The notes beneath the pieces were generated by a model. The model made no database searches. It was not told the DNA's origin and saw only the letters and a program-made list of their open reading frames with translations. The position numbers were made by a program, and so were the translations under genes. Shown in pieces: positions 1 to 10,146 of a stretch of DNA of 64,000 nt (the first letter of the stretch is position 1; every line of letters begins with the position of its first letter). The stretch spans positions 467,082 to 531,081 of the forward strand of contig NZ_QEYO01000001.1 of the NCBI RefSeq assembly GCF_023718305.1, given 5' to 3'. This stretch comes from Gramella sp. AN32. Its GTDB lineage: Bacteria > Bacteroidota > Bacteroidia > Flavobacteriales > Flavobacteriaceae.

Positions 1-3000
1 CAACCTACCAATCCTCTTACTTTACAAATTTCTGCAACAAATCCTCTTTGTTATGGTGAATTTGGGGAAGCTACTGTAGTCGCGGCGGGCGGAACTCCAT
101 TCGAAACAGGTGAAGCTTACCAGTATTTGTGGAATGACGCTACTGAACAGACTACAGCTACAGCCGGTAATTTAATTGCCGGAGAATATACAGTTACGGT
201 CATTGATGCAAACGGATGCCAGACTTTAGGAACTATAAGCCTCACTGAACCCGAACAACTAAGCATTCCTGAAGTAGGCGAACCTCAAACTTTTCAATGC
301 GGAACCAACAGCACCACGCTAGTAGCAAATACCCCACTAACAGGAATAGGAAAATGGACCTTAGATACTCTTAATTCAGATGCCGGGGGAATGATTGAAA
401 ATAACTTAGATCCCAATTCCTCATTCTCGGCACCTCCGGGAACTTACACTCTCATTTGGACAATTGCTCACGAAGACGGTAGCTGCTCCCAAAGTAAAAG
501 CACTTCAGTCACCTTTACTGGAGGGTGCAGCAAACTGGATTTTGATGGGGTCGATGATCATGTGATCATGGGTGACACATATGATTTGAGTTCAGGGGAA
601 TTTACTATAGAAATATGGGTAAAACCTAAATCTGTTTCAGGAATAAAAACGATCTTGAGCAAACGTGATTTTTCTAATATTACTTCAGGTGGTTACGATC
701 TTGTCATTAATAATAGTGCGCCCACATTCAGATATAACGGATCCTCAGTTTCCACCTCGAGTAAAATTGGCACGAACCGCTGGTACCATTTAGCTGTAAT
801 TTCAAACAGTTCGGGAATTTATCTCTACGTAGATGGAATTAAAGTTGGCAGCAATACTGCCGCAAATATTGCCCCCACCTCTGCTTCATTTTTACTGGGG
901 GGTATCTATGATACTGCAAATCCAGATGTTCCCCGTAATTATTACCACGGCTGGATGGAAGAATTAAGGATATGGAATAAAGCAGTTTCTGAAGAGCAAT
1001 TACGATTTTTGATGAATCAGCGGGTGGAGCCTACAGGTTCAGGAATTGAAGGTTCTGTCCTCACCAATAAATACACCGTTCCAGGCTCTTCAAATTGGAA
1101 CAATCTGCTGGGCTATTATCGCTTGTTCCCTTCAGAAATAGTGAATAGCGAAACCATAGATATTTCTTCAAATCCTGTAAACGGAATGCTAAGAAATATT
1201 GAAACCGATCAATATAACTCTGCGCCCCTGCCCTATATTTCTGAAGCAGGAGGGGATTGGACTAACAGGAGTACCTGGGATCAAAATATTGGGACTGCCA
1301 CTGAAAACTGGTGGACTTACCCCAATGACAAAGGAATAAACGGAAATCCCATAAATTGGAATATTGCAAAGATTTCCCATAAGATCGACTCTAAAACGAA
1401 CAATATTGACCTGCTTGCTCTTTTCTCTGAAGCAGAAGAATTAACCATGACCGGGTCTAATTCCGTAAAAACAGGACAATCACTAACTATCTCTCATTAT
1501 CTTGCCCTTGATGGGATTATAGATCTTGATGGTGAATCGCAATTGGTACAGACTGAAGGAAGTATTTTGGAAGAAGCAAGTTCTGGATACTTAGAACGTG
1601 ATCAACAGGGTACTGAAAATAGTTTTAATTACAATTACTGGACCTCTCCCGTGAGTGTGCAGGGTGCGGCAAATAACAGCGGATATAAAATTGCGGAAGT
1701 TTTACGTGACGGAACAAATCCAGATAACCCCCGGAATATTCTATTTGATTTTTGGTATGAGTGGGCAGATTATTCGTATTCCGGGGCAATTCATATAAGC
1801 AGTTACTGGCTTTATACCTTTAATAATGGCTCTGCTGATAATTACAGTGAATGGTATGGAATTACTGAAAATGATATTATGCCGGTGGGTTTAGGTTATA
1901 GCATGAAGGGAAGTAAAGGCTGGAAATCTATTTCAGATACACAAAATTATACCTTCCGCGGAAAACCTAACAATGGGGACATCACTTTAAATATTAATAC
2001 CGGAAGTAATTTACTTGTTGGAAATCCCTATCCTTCGGCCATTAGTGTCACCAAATTTATAGATAAAAACCTCAACTCATTTAATGGAAGCATTTATTTG
2101 TGGGATCATTTTGGGGAAGAAGACACACATTATCTATCCGATTATATAGGAGGTTATGCGATCACGAATAAATCTGGAGCTGTACGTGCAATTTCGATAG
2201 ATGAAAGAATCAATAATGATAATTCCAATTCTTATAAATATCCCACAGATTACATTCCTGTAGGCCAGGCTTTTTTCATAAGTACCGTAGAGGATATGTC
2301 TGCCGGAAATATGGGCGCAGGCGGAAGCATTACATTTAAAAATGACCAAAGAGCTTTTGTAACTGAAACCGATCCTACAGATAGCCAGTTTTTAAGTCAT
2401 CAAACGCCGAGAAAAGGATTTAAATCTACATATACCAAAGATGATAGGCTTAAAATAAGACTGCTTTATAAAGGCCCACAGGGCTATAATCGGGAATTAT
2501 TACTAACCGCAGATAAATTATCTACCAATAATTTTGATCTGGGATACGATGCCCCTTTAATTGAAGACAATATAGAAGACATGTACTGGCTTATTAATGA
2601 TTATGAATATATAATCCAGGCGGTTCCTAACTTTAATAGTGACCAGGTCTTACCTATAGGGGTTAAACTGGGTGAAGCGGGAGAGTTTTCTATTGAAGTT
2701 GAAAATATGGAAAACCTGGATAATAACTTTAGTATTTTTATTCACAATAAAAAGAATCATACCTATCACAATTTAGCCAAGGCAAGCTTTATTTTTGATG
2801 CAGAAGCCGGGGCAATCAATGATCAGTTTGAAATTGTTTTTGCGGAACCCCAGGATGAAATCATTGGAGAGCCTCAAGAAGGAATTTCCCCCACTTATGG
2901 GTTTAATGTGGATTATTTGAAAGAATCTAAACTTCTGGTGCTGGAGAATCCGAATCTCTTAAAAATTAATCGTGTTGAACTTTTCAGCATTAGCGGCCAG

Positions 3001-3141
3001 TCTATAGGAATTTTTGAAAATACGCCACCAAAGAAAGTCATTAATTTAATTATCGAAAAAACCTTAAGTTCAGCGGTTTACATTGTAAAAGTGCAAACAG
3101 AAAAAGGATACTATTCAAAAAAGATCATTATCGACGAATAA
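1..3141 (+). CDS. Giant T9SS-exported surface protein with SprB-type repeat and LamG domain (5' end outside window)
   Basis: The reading frame is open from base 1, so the gene is cut by the window edge; the first ATG at 127 is internal. Bases 1-250 encode the end of a SprB-type repeat (YLWNDATEQTT, then a VIDANGC signature). A LamG/concanavalin-like domain follows at about 535-1020 (starts DFDGVDDHVIMGD; contains the WYHLAVI and LYVDGIKVG strands). A long beta-rich region leads to a T9SS type A sorting domain at about 2908-3141, ending KKIIIDE. By family knowledge such proteins cross the outer membrane by the type IX system and are anchored or released as adhesins or gliding factors. The encoded C-terminal two thirds is a clear paralogue of the next gene, so a tandem duplication is inferred. 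The ligand is unknown. Confidence 0.85.
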   Translation, partial: QPTNPLTLQISATNPLCYGEFGEATVVAAGGTPFETGEAYQYLWNDATEQTTATAGNLIAGEYTVTVIDANGCQTLGTISLTEPEQLSIPEVGEPQTFQCGTNSTTLVANTPLTGIGKWTLDTLNSDAGGMIENNLDPNSSFSAPPGTYTLIWTIAHEDGSCSQSKSTSVTFTGGCSKLDFDGVDDHVIMGDTYDLSSGEFTIEIWVKPKSVSGIKTILSKRDFSNITSGGYDLVINNSAPTFRYNGSSVSTSSKIGTNRWYHLAVISNSSGIYLYVDGIKVGSNTAANIAPTSASFLLGGIYDTANPDVPRNYYHGWMEELRIWNKAVSEEQLRFLMNQRVEPTGSGIEGSVLTNKYTVPGSSNWNNLLGYYRLFPSEIVNSETIDISSNPVNGMLRNIETDQYNSAPLPYISEAGGDWTNRSTWDQNIGTATENWWTYPNDKGINGNPINWNIAKISHKIDSKTNNIDLLALFSEAEELTMTGSNSVKTGQSLTISHYLALDGIIDLDGESQLVQTEGSILEEASSGYLERDQQGTENSFNYNYWTSPVSVQGAANNSGYKIAEVLRDGTNPDNPRNILFDFWYEWADYSYSGAIHISSYWLYTFNNGSADNYSEWYGITENDIMPVGLGYSMKGSKGWKSISDTQNYTFRGKPNNGDITLNINTGSNLLVGNPYPSAISVTKFIDKNLNSFNGSIYLWDHFGEEDTHYLSDYIGGYAITNKSGAVRAISIDERINNDNSNSYKYPTDYIPVGQAFFISTVEDMSAGNMGAGGSITFKNDQRAFVTETDPTDSQFLSHQTPRKGFKSTYTKDDRLKIRLLYKGPQGYNRELLLTADKLSTNNFDLGYDAPLIEDNIEDMYWLINDYEYIIQAVPNFNSDQVLPIGVKLGEAGEFSIEVENMENLDNNFSIFIHNKKNHTYHNLAKASFIFDAEAGAINDQFEIVFAEPQDEIIGEPQEGISPTYGFNVDYLKESKLLVLENPNLLKINRVELFSISGQSIGIFENTPPKKVINLIIEKTLSSAVYIVKVQTEKGYYSKKIIIDE

Positions 3142-3327
3142 ATTGCCGGTTTCATACAATAATAAATATTTAATAGAAAGTATTTTCTTACTATATATTT
3201 TCAAAAATCGATAAAATGAGCTAAATTCCTGTTAAATAGCGCCTTATTCACATCTTTTTCAAATTACAGACCTACTATAATCGGTTTTTTATGTATTTTC
3301 ACCGAACGAAAATCTATTTAACCGCCT

Positions 3328-6300
3328 ATGTATAAAATTACCCCCTCGGCGAAATCCGGAGGAATTTTAATCATTTTTCTGGTTTTCTCTTTAAGCATTG
3401 TAGCATCTACAAAAAGTTTAGCCGGTCTTACTATTACAGTAGACCTGGTTACAGCTGTTTCATGCAATAATGGAAACGATGGGGCCATCAATGTTTCTGT
3501 AACAGGTGGTGATCCAGGCACTTATAGCTACTCATGGTCTGGCCCAAGTTATAGTTCCCCCAGCGAGGATATATCTGGTCTTTCTTCTGGCTCTTATACT
3601 TTAAATGTTACTGATGGACTTGGTAATTCAGGCTCCAAAATTATAGAAATTAATCAGCCTCCAGCATTAACCGCAACGGCAGCATCAAGTACACCGGTCA
3701 GCTGTAACGGGGGAACCGATGGGAGCATTACGGCAGGAACCCCTTCCGGTGGAAATGGAAGCTATACCTATAGCATGGATGGAATAAGTTTTCAAGCCAC
3801 TGCAACTTTTAGCAACATCTCCGCGGGCAATTATATCCTAACTATTAAAGATGCTAAAGCCTGCGAAGTCACTCAAAATATAACTGTAAGTGAACCTCAA
3901 GTATTAACCGCGACGGCGGCTTCAAGCACACCGGTCAGCTGTAACGGGGGAACCGATGGGAGCATTACGGCAGGAACCCCTTCCGGCGGGAATGGAAGCT
4001 ATACTTATAGTATGGATGGAATAAGTTTTCAAGCCACTGCAACTTTTAGCAACATCTCCGCTGGCAATTATATCCTGACTATTAAAGATTCCAAAGCTTG
4101 CGAGGTCACTCAAAATATAACTGTAAGTGAACCCCCGGTATTAACCGCAACCGCAGCATCAAGTACACCGGTCAGCTGTAACGGGGGAAACGATGGGAGC
4201 ATTACGGCAGGAACCCCTTCCGGTGGGAATGGAAGCTATACCTATAGTATGGATGGAATAAGTTTTCAAGCCACGGCAACTTTTAGCAACATCTCCGCTG
4301 GCAATTATATCCTGACTATTAAAGATTCCAAAGCTTGCGAGATCACCCAAAATATAACTGTAAGTGAACCTCCGGCATTAACCGCAACGGCGGCATCAAG
4401 CACACCGGTCAGCTGTAACGGGGGAACCGATGGGAGCATTACGGCAGGAACCCCTTCCGGTGGAAATGGTAATTATCGTTATGCAATCAATGGCGGGACA
4501 TTTGGCACTTCTCAAAAATTTGAAGATTTAACTGCTGGAACCTATGTTATTACTTTAAAAGATGACAAAGCTTGCTCCCTGACCCAAACTGTAATCGTGG
4601 GGGAACCGGAAGTATTGGAAATGACCACGCCTTCCAGCACGGCTGTGACTTGTTTTAATGGAAATGATGGGACAATTACGGTAGGGACTGCTACAGGGGG
4701 AAATGGGAGTTATTTATATTCCATTGACAACACTAATTTTACCACAGAAACTACTTTTACCGGGCTTTCCGCCGGAAACCACACCATTTTCATAAAAGAT
4801 GCAAAAGAATGTGCTTTACAGAAAACGGTAACAATCTCACAACCAGACATACTTGCCGCAACCTTGAGCAAAACTGATGTTAGTTGTTTTGCGGGAACTG
4901 ATGGGTCCATTACACTATCTGCTCCCATTGGGGGACATGGTACCTATGAATACAGCATCAACGGAACCATCTGGCAGACTAATTCATCCTTCCAAAATCT
5001 TTCCATTGGAAGTTATGCAGTTTATATTCGCGATGCGGCATTTCCGGGTTGCGAAGTGGTTTTAAATAGCGAATTGCAGATTAACAAACCTTCCGCAGCT
5101 TTAAGCGCCAGCATTTCTACGACCAGGACAACGGTTTATTTATCGGCAACCGGGTCGGCAACTGCAAATGCATCGGGCGGGACACCAGGATATACTTATG
5201 AATGGAGAAAGGAAGGGGAGACAGCAGTCTTGCAAACTACCAAAACAGCTACAGATTTAGCTGCCGGTAATTACCAAGTTACCGTAATAGATCAAAATGC
5301 TTGTAAGTTTGACTCTACTTTTACAATTAACGAAATCCTTGAAGCGAAGATTATCCCCACTTCAATTTGTGGGGGAGAGGAAGATTTAATCAGGACCTCT
5401 TACTTTGAAATAGAAGACCTTACTGCTTTAGGAGGAGTCGCACCTTATACCTATACATGGAATTTTGGAACTGACGCTACACCTGTAACCACTACCGGAC
5501 CTGGATCTATTGAAGTAAAATATAGCACGACAGGCAATAAAGCGATAACACTTACAGTGACGGATGCTGAGAACATAAGTAAGACTTTTAATTATACACA
5601 GTTTGTTGGAGAATGTTACCGGGATAATTGTGGCTCCAATGATTTTGAAATTAATAACTATTATGTAGGGGATGCCAATGGAAATCGAACTTCCTCCACT
5701 AATTGCAATGATGGGCAGCAACGATATATTTATATTAACTTAAGCAGTAATTCCACCAGATATTCACTTTATGCTGAAATGACCTATACCATTACCAACA
5801 TTGATACAGGGGAAAGCATTACAAGAAAAGAAAACGGTTGTTTTTATTCTAAAGAGGAAGTCCCAAATCCAACCCGTACAATTCCTATCCAATGGAATTG
5901 CGGGGATGATATTATATTGGACAATATTTACCTTACATTTTCAAATAATAAAAAATGGACGTGTGGACAGGGACCAAACCCCAAATGTTATTCCAGCAAC
6001 AATCAGGAAATTATAAGCTCACCTCTGTTTGCCAAAGCAATCCCTAATGAATTGCTTTGCTTTGATTCTGAATTGGGCACCATTGAAGTAAGGGCCTCTG
6101 GAGGACGTGCTCCTTACCAGTACAGCATTCAGAACGCCGTAAATGGCTATCAAACAGATAATGTTTTCAGAATATTAAAAGCGGGAGATTATGATGTGTG
6201 GGTAAAAGATGCAGAAGGGACAATATTTCAAATTCCCCCCGTCACAATTACTCAGCCGGACACCCCCGTTACTATTATCACGAGCATAGAAAATATAGAA

Positions 6301-9300
6301 TGTTTTGGAGGTACTGGTGAAGTAACAGCTACAGGTAGCGGGGGAACACCATACCAAACCGGAGAACCTTACACTTACCTATGGAACGATCTTTCAGAAC
6401 AAACCACACAAACGGCAACCGGTTTAAGCGCTGGGGAATATACTATTACGGTTATTGATGCCAATGGTTGCCAGGCTATTAAAACGGTTACTATTACCCA
6501 ACCCGAGCAACTTACAATTTCGGAAACTGGGCCGGACCAAAATTTTGGGTGTGGCTTTAATACTACTACACTTGATGCAAATACTCCTGTAACAGGCACC
6601 GGGAAATGGACTTTAGTTTCGGGAACAGGAGGAACTATAACCGATCCTTCCAACCCTAATTCAGAATTTACAGGAATTAATGGTGTTTATACATTTCGAT
6701 GGACTATTGCCCACCCTGATGGAACTTGCGCAACCAGTAGTGATATGAATGTTACATTCTCAGGTAATTGTAGCCAATTGGATTTTGACGGGATTGATGA
6801 CCATATAATAATGGGAGATACTTACTCTTTAAATTTAGGGGCATTTACCATAGAAACCTGGATTAGGCCTAAATCGGTTTCCGGAGTTAGCACTATCCTT
6901 TCAAAAAGGGATTATTCAAACCCCAATGCAGGGGGTTACGATTTGATTATCAATAATGGCGCTCCTACTTTTAGATGGAATGCGAACTCTGTTTCTACTT
7001 CCAGTAAAGTGGGAACAAATAGATGGTACCATATCGCAGTTATTTTCAACGGTTCAAGTGTTGAACTTTATGTGGATGGTATTAAAGTTGGAAATAGTTC
7101 AGCTATGAACCCTGGCGCTAGTTCAGCTCCATTTATGCTTGGAGCAGTTTATGACAGCACCTCTGCAGCCATTCCCAAAGATTACTATACTGGATGGATG
7201 GAAGAACTTAGGATTTGGAACAAAGCAATTTCTGTTGAACAATTAAGGTTCTTAATGAACCAAAGGGTAGAAGCAATAGGTGCGGGAATCCAGGGATCTG
7301 TGCTTACCAATAAATATATAGTTCCCGGCAGCTCAAGCTGGAATAATTTGATTGGCTATTATAAGCTTTTTCCTAATGAAATAGTGAGTAATGAAACAAT
7401 CGATATTTCAGCTACGCCAGTTAACGGAGTCTTGAAGAACATAGAAACCAATCAGTATAATTCTGCACCGCTTCCATATATATCAGAAGGAAATGGTGAC
7501 TGGACTAGTAGGTCCACGTGGGATCAAAATATTGGCAACGCCCAGGAAAACTGGTGGTCCTATCCAAATGATAAAGGTATTAATGGGACTGATATTCAAT
7601 GGAATATTGCCAAAATATCCCACACTATAGACTCAAAAGCTAATGATATTTATCTGCTTGGCTTATTATCTGAATCCAACACCCTAACTATGACCGGCGA
7701 TAATAATACGGCAACTGGTCAAGCTCTCACTATTTCACATTATCTTAATTTAAATGGTATTATTGATCTTGACGGCGAATCACAATTGGTTCAAACCACC
7801 GGAAGTATTCTGGAGGAGACCAGCTTGGGATACCTGGAACGTGATCAACAGGGAACTGCGAACAGTTTCAACTACAATTACTGGACTTCCCCTGTAAGTA
7901 TACAAGGTACCGGAAATAATTCCGGATATAAAATTGGAGAAGTTTTAAATGACGGAACTGATCCTCAGATTCCCGGTCCAATTTCATTCGATTACTGGTA
8001 TGAATATGCAGATTATACGTATTCGGGACCTAAGCATATTAGCAGTTACTGGTTCTATACCTTTAATGGCGATGCCGATACTTATGTGCAATGGTCGCAG
8101 GTTAGTGAACTTGATTTATTGCCCGCCGGTATTGGTTATACTATGAAAGGAACTATGGGCTGGGCAAATGTTCAGGACTATCAAAACTATACCTTCCGGG
8201 GAAAACCTAACAACGGCGATATCACACTACAAATTAGTTCTGGCAGCAATTTGCTCATAGGAAATCCATATCCTTCAGCAATTGATGGAACTAAATTTAT
8301 CGATGATAATTTGGGTGCATTTAATGGAAGTATTTATTTATGGGATCATTTTGGCCCTGAAAACTCCCATTATCTTGCCGACTATGTTGGTGGTTACGCC
8401 ATCACAAATAAAGCCGGTGAAGTACGGGCCATTTCCACAGATGAAAGGATTAACAGCAATGATGAAATTTCGAATAAATATCCCGGAAGGTATATCCCGG
8501 TGGGACAGGCATTTTTTATCAGTACAGTTCAGGATGTAAATGGAAGTGGCACTAGTTCCGGTGGAACTGTAAAGTTCACTAACGGGCAAAGAGTTTTTGT
8601 TACTGAAGCGAATAAAGCCGATAGCCAGTTCTTAAGTCATGAAAATCCTAGAAAAGCTTTTAAATCTACTTATTCAAAAGACAACAGATTTAAAATACGC
8701 TTGCATTATCGTGGCCCTAAAGGCTATCACCGTGAGATCCTGGTCACAGCCGATGAATTGACTACAAATAATTTTGATCTTGGTTATGACGCGCCTTTAA
8801 TCGAAGATAATCTAGAAGATATGTACTGGCTTATTAACGAATCTGAATTTGTGATCCAGGCAGTTCCAAATTTTGATAAAGAGCAGGTTTTACCTCTTGG
8901 GATTCGCGTTGGCGAAGCAGGGGAATTTTCCATAGAAATTGAGAATCTTGAAAATTTGGATAAAAGTTTCAATATTTATGTACACGATAAGGAAAATGGC
9001 ACCTATCACAATCTCTCTAAAAATGAATTTAAAGCCGAAGCTGAAGAGGGGGAATTCAATGATTTGTTTGAAATAGTTTTTGCTAAACCCGGAGAAGTAG
9101 CCGTAGATGAGACTGACGAGGAAGTAATCGAAGTTCCGGTAGAGGAAATTTTGATTGGGACCCAATTCAATATCGATTACCTAAGAGAATCGAAAGTTCT
9201 TATCCTCGAAAATCCTGATCTTTTAAAAATTGAAAGAGTAGAACTTTATAGCCTTAACGGGCAATCTCTTGGTGTATTTGAAAATACTCCGGTGCAGGAA

Positions 9301-9405
9301 GTGATCAACTTAACTATAGAAAAAACCTTGAGTTCTGCGGTTTATATAGTCAAGGTATTTTCAGAAAAAGGACAGTATTCCAAAAAGATCATTATCAACC
9401 GCTAG
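3328..9405 (+). CDS. 2025-residue T9SS surface adhesin with SprB repeats, PKD-like and LamG domains
   Basis: Complete gene. An N-terminal signal segment (about residues 10-33, hydrophobic IIFLVFSLSIVA) precedes at least six SprB-type repeats of exactly 79 residues starting at bases 3664, 3901, 4138, 4375, 4612 and 4849, each with a VSCNGGTDGSI-like core and a closing Cys in a KACEVTQN-like strand. A PKD-like domain lies near residues 690-765, more SprB-like modules near 900-1060, a LamG domain near 1152-1315, and a T9SS type A sorting domain in the last 80 residues (ends SKKIIINR). SprB is the gliding adhesin of Flavobacterium johnsoniae; the architecture suggests a cell-surface adhesin or carbohydrate-binding protein, but no gliding role can be claimed. 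The stop codon shares CTAG with the stop of convergent rsmG. Confidence 0.88.
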   Translation: MYKITPSAKSGGILIIFLVFSLSIVASTKSLAGLTITVDLVTAVSCNNGNDGAINVSVTGGDPGTYSYSWSGPSYSSPSEDISGLSSGSYTLNVTDGLGNSGSKIIEINQPPALTATAASSTPVSCNGGTDGSITAGTPSGGNGSYTYSMDGISFQATATFSNISAGNYILTIKDAKACEVTQNITVSEPQVLTATAASSTPVSCNGGTDGSITAGTPSGGNGSYTYSMDGISFQATATFSNISAGNYILTIKDSKACEVTQNITVSEPPVLTATAASSTPVSCNGGNDGSITAGTPSGGNGSYTYSMDGISFQATATFSNISAGNYILTIKDSKACEITQNITVSEPPALTATAASSTPVSCNGGTDGSITAGTPSGGNGNYRYAINGGTFGTSQKFEDLTAGTYVITLKDDKACSLTQTVIVGEPEVLEMTTPSSTAVTCFNGNDGTITVGTATGGNGSYLYSIDNTNFTTETTFTGLSAGNHTIFIKDAKECALQKTVTISQPDILAATLSKTDVSCFAGTDGSITLSAPIGGHGTYEYSINGTIWQTNSSFQNLSIGSYAVYIRDAAFPGCEVVLNSELQINKPSAALSASISTTRTTVYLSATGSATANASGGTPGYTYEWRKEGETAVLQTTKTATDLAAGNYQVTVIDQNACKFDSTFTINEILEAKIIPTSICGGEEDLIRTSYFEIEDLTALGGVAPYTYTWNFGTDATPVTTTGPGSIEVKYSTTGNKAITLTVTDAENISKTFNYTQFVGECYRDNCGSNDFEINNYYVGDANGNRTSSTNCNDGQQRYIYINLSSNSTRYSLYAEMTYTITNIDTGESITRKENGCFYSKEEVPNPTRTIPIQWNCGDDIILDNIYLTFSNNKKWTCGQGPNPKCYSSNNQEIISSPLFAKAIPNELLCFDSELGTIEVRASGGRAPYQYSIQNAVNGYQTDNVFRILKAGDYDVWVKDAEGTIFQIPPVTITQPDTPVTIITSIENIECFGGTGEVTATGSGGTPYQTGEPYTYLWNDLSEQTTQTATGLSAGEYTITVIDANGCQAIKTVTITQPEQLTISETGPDQNFGCGFNTTTLDANTPVTGTGKWTLVSGTGGTITDPSNPNSEFTGINGVYTFRWTIAHPDGTCATSSDMNVTFSGNCSQLDFDGIDDHIIMGDTYSLNLGAFTIETWIRPKSVSGVSTILSKRDYSNPNAGGYDLIINNGAPTFRWNANSVSTSSKVGTNRWYHIAVIFNGSSVELYVDGIKVGNSSAMNPGASSAPFMLGAVYDSTSAAIPKDYYTGWMEELRIWNKAISVEQLRFLMNQRVEAIGAGIQGSVLTNKYIVPGSSSWNNLIGYYKLFPNEIVSNETIDISATPVNGVLKNIETNQYNSAPLPYISEGNGDWTSRSTWDQNIGNAQENWWSYPNDKGINGTDIQWNIAKISHTIDSKANDIYLLGLLSESNTLTMTGDNNTATGQALTISHYLNLNGIIDLDGESQLVQTTGSILEETSLGYLERDQQGTANSFNYNYWTSPVSIQGTGNNSGYKIGEVLNDGTDPQIPGPISFDYWYEYADYTYSGPKHISSYWFYTFNGDADTYVQWSQVSELDLLPAGIGYTMKGTMGWANVQDYQNYTFRGKPNNGDITLQISSGSNLLIGNPYPSAIDGTKFIDDNLGAFNGSIYLWDHFGPENSHYLADYVGGYAITNKAGEVRAISTDERINSNDEISNKYPGRYIPVGQAFFISTVQDVNGSGTSSGGTVKFTNGQRVFVTEANKADSQFLSHENPRKAFKSTYSKDNRFKIRLHYRGPKGYHREILVTADELTTNNFDLGYDAPLIEDNLEDMYWLINESEFVIQAVPNFDKEQVLPLGIRVGEAGEFSIEIENLENLDKSFNIYVHDKENGTYHNLSKNEFKAEAEEGEFNDLFEIVFAKPGEVAVDETDEEVIEVPVEEILIGTQFNIDYLRESKVLILENPDLLKIERVELYSLNGQSLGVFENTPVQEVINLTIEKTLSSAVYIVKVFSEKGQYSKKIIINR
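3664..5085 (+). repeat. Tandem 237-bp repeats encoding SprB modules
   Basis: Six in-frame units start at 237-bp intervals. The first three (3664-4374) are almost identical at the nucleotide level, the fourth is identical in its first third, and the last two have diverged. Near identity of adjacent units suggests recent unequal recombination or gene conversion; unit number is therefore likely to vary between strains. Confidence 0.9.
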
Positions 9406-10058
9406 GATTTATATTTTAAAGGAAGGTATACCAGTTTTTTTGTCTCGAAAAAATCTTCTTCAAAATATGCTGAGAGCTCCTGGATTTCCGATTTTGGATA
9501 ATCTTTGAGCTCTTCGCTTAAATCCCCACCTTTTAAATAAAGAATTCCATTCTTGATTGCGTGCTTATTTTTCTTCGCTATTTTATTTTTTGTCCAATGC
9601 ACAAAAGTTGGCATCGCAGCAACCGCCCGACTAACAATAAAATCATATTGTCCTTTAACTTCCTCTACCCTGCTATTATAGGACTTTACGTTTTCCAATT
9701 GAAGGCCTTCAGCCACCTCATCCACTACTTTTATTTTTTTTCCAATAGAATCAACCAGGTGAAATTTCACCTCCGGAAAAAGTATGGCTAAGGGGATACC
9801 GGGAAAACCTCCACCGGTACCCACATCTATAATTTTGGATCCCGCTTTAAATTCCTGAAATTTCGCGATCCCCAGCGAGTGAAGCACATGTCTTATGTAT
9901 AACTCATCGATATCCTTTCTGGAAACCACATTGATCTTCAAATTCCAGTCTTTATAAAGCTCCTCTAGTTTCTCAAATTTGGATAGTTGATCTTCAGTGA
10001 GATCAGGAAAGTATTTTGTAATTAATTCCACTTCAAAAATTTTCACAAAGGTATTCAA
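9402..10058 (-). CDS. rsmG: 16S rRNA (guanine(527)-N7)-methyltransferase RsmG
   Basis: RsmG methylates N7 of G527 in 16S rRNA using S-adenosylmethionine. The SAM-binding motif DVGTGGGFPG is at residues 78-87, preceded by the family NVVSR and HVLHSL segments, and the length (about 215 residues) is normal. The longest frame opens with TTG at 10058. In-frame GTG codons at 10046 and 10031 are alternatives, and the second gives MELITKYFPDLT, closer to typical flavobacterial starts, so the true N-terminus is uncertain by about 10 residues. It converges on the adhesin gene with overlapping stop codons (CTAG) and is divergent from the aminotransferase gene. Confidence 0.93.
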   Translation of the reverse strand: MNTFVKIFEVELITKYFPDLTEDQLSKFEKLEELYKDWNLKINVVSRKDIDELYIRHVLHSLGIAKFQEFKAGSKIIDVGTGGGFPGIPLAILFPEVKFHLVDSIGKKIKVVDEVAEGLQLENVKSYNSRVEEVKGQYDFIVSRAVAAMPTFVHWTKNKIAKKNKHAIKNGILYLKGGDLSEELKDYPKSEIQELSAYFEEDFFETKKLVYLPLKYKS

Positions 10059-10109
10059 TTTTAGTGCGAATTTTTTTCAGAAATAAACAGCGCAGAGTTT
10101 TTAAAATTT

Positions 10110-10117
10110 TAACTTTG
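10110..10117 (+). promoter_or_regulatory. Bacteroidota -7 element (TAACTTTG)
   Basis: Matches TAnnTTTG, the -7 consensus of the Bacteroidota primary sigma factor. It would start transcription near 10124, which leaves no room for the upstream TTG at 10129 and supports the ATG at 10147 as the start of the aminotransferase. Confidence 0.55.
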
Positions 10118-10146
10118 AATTTTAAAAATTGAAAAGAAAACATTCC

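Noticed and set aside
3664..5085. Regularly spaced repeats considered as a CRISPR array
   Set aside because: The unit is 237 bp with no spacer-like unique segments, is in frame, and encodes SprB modules.
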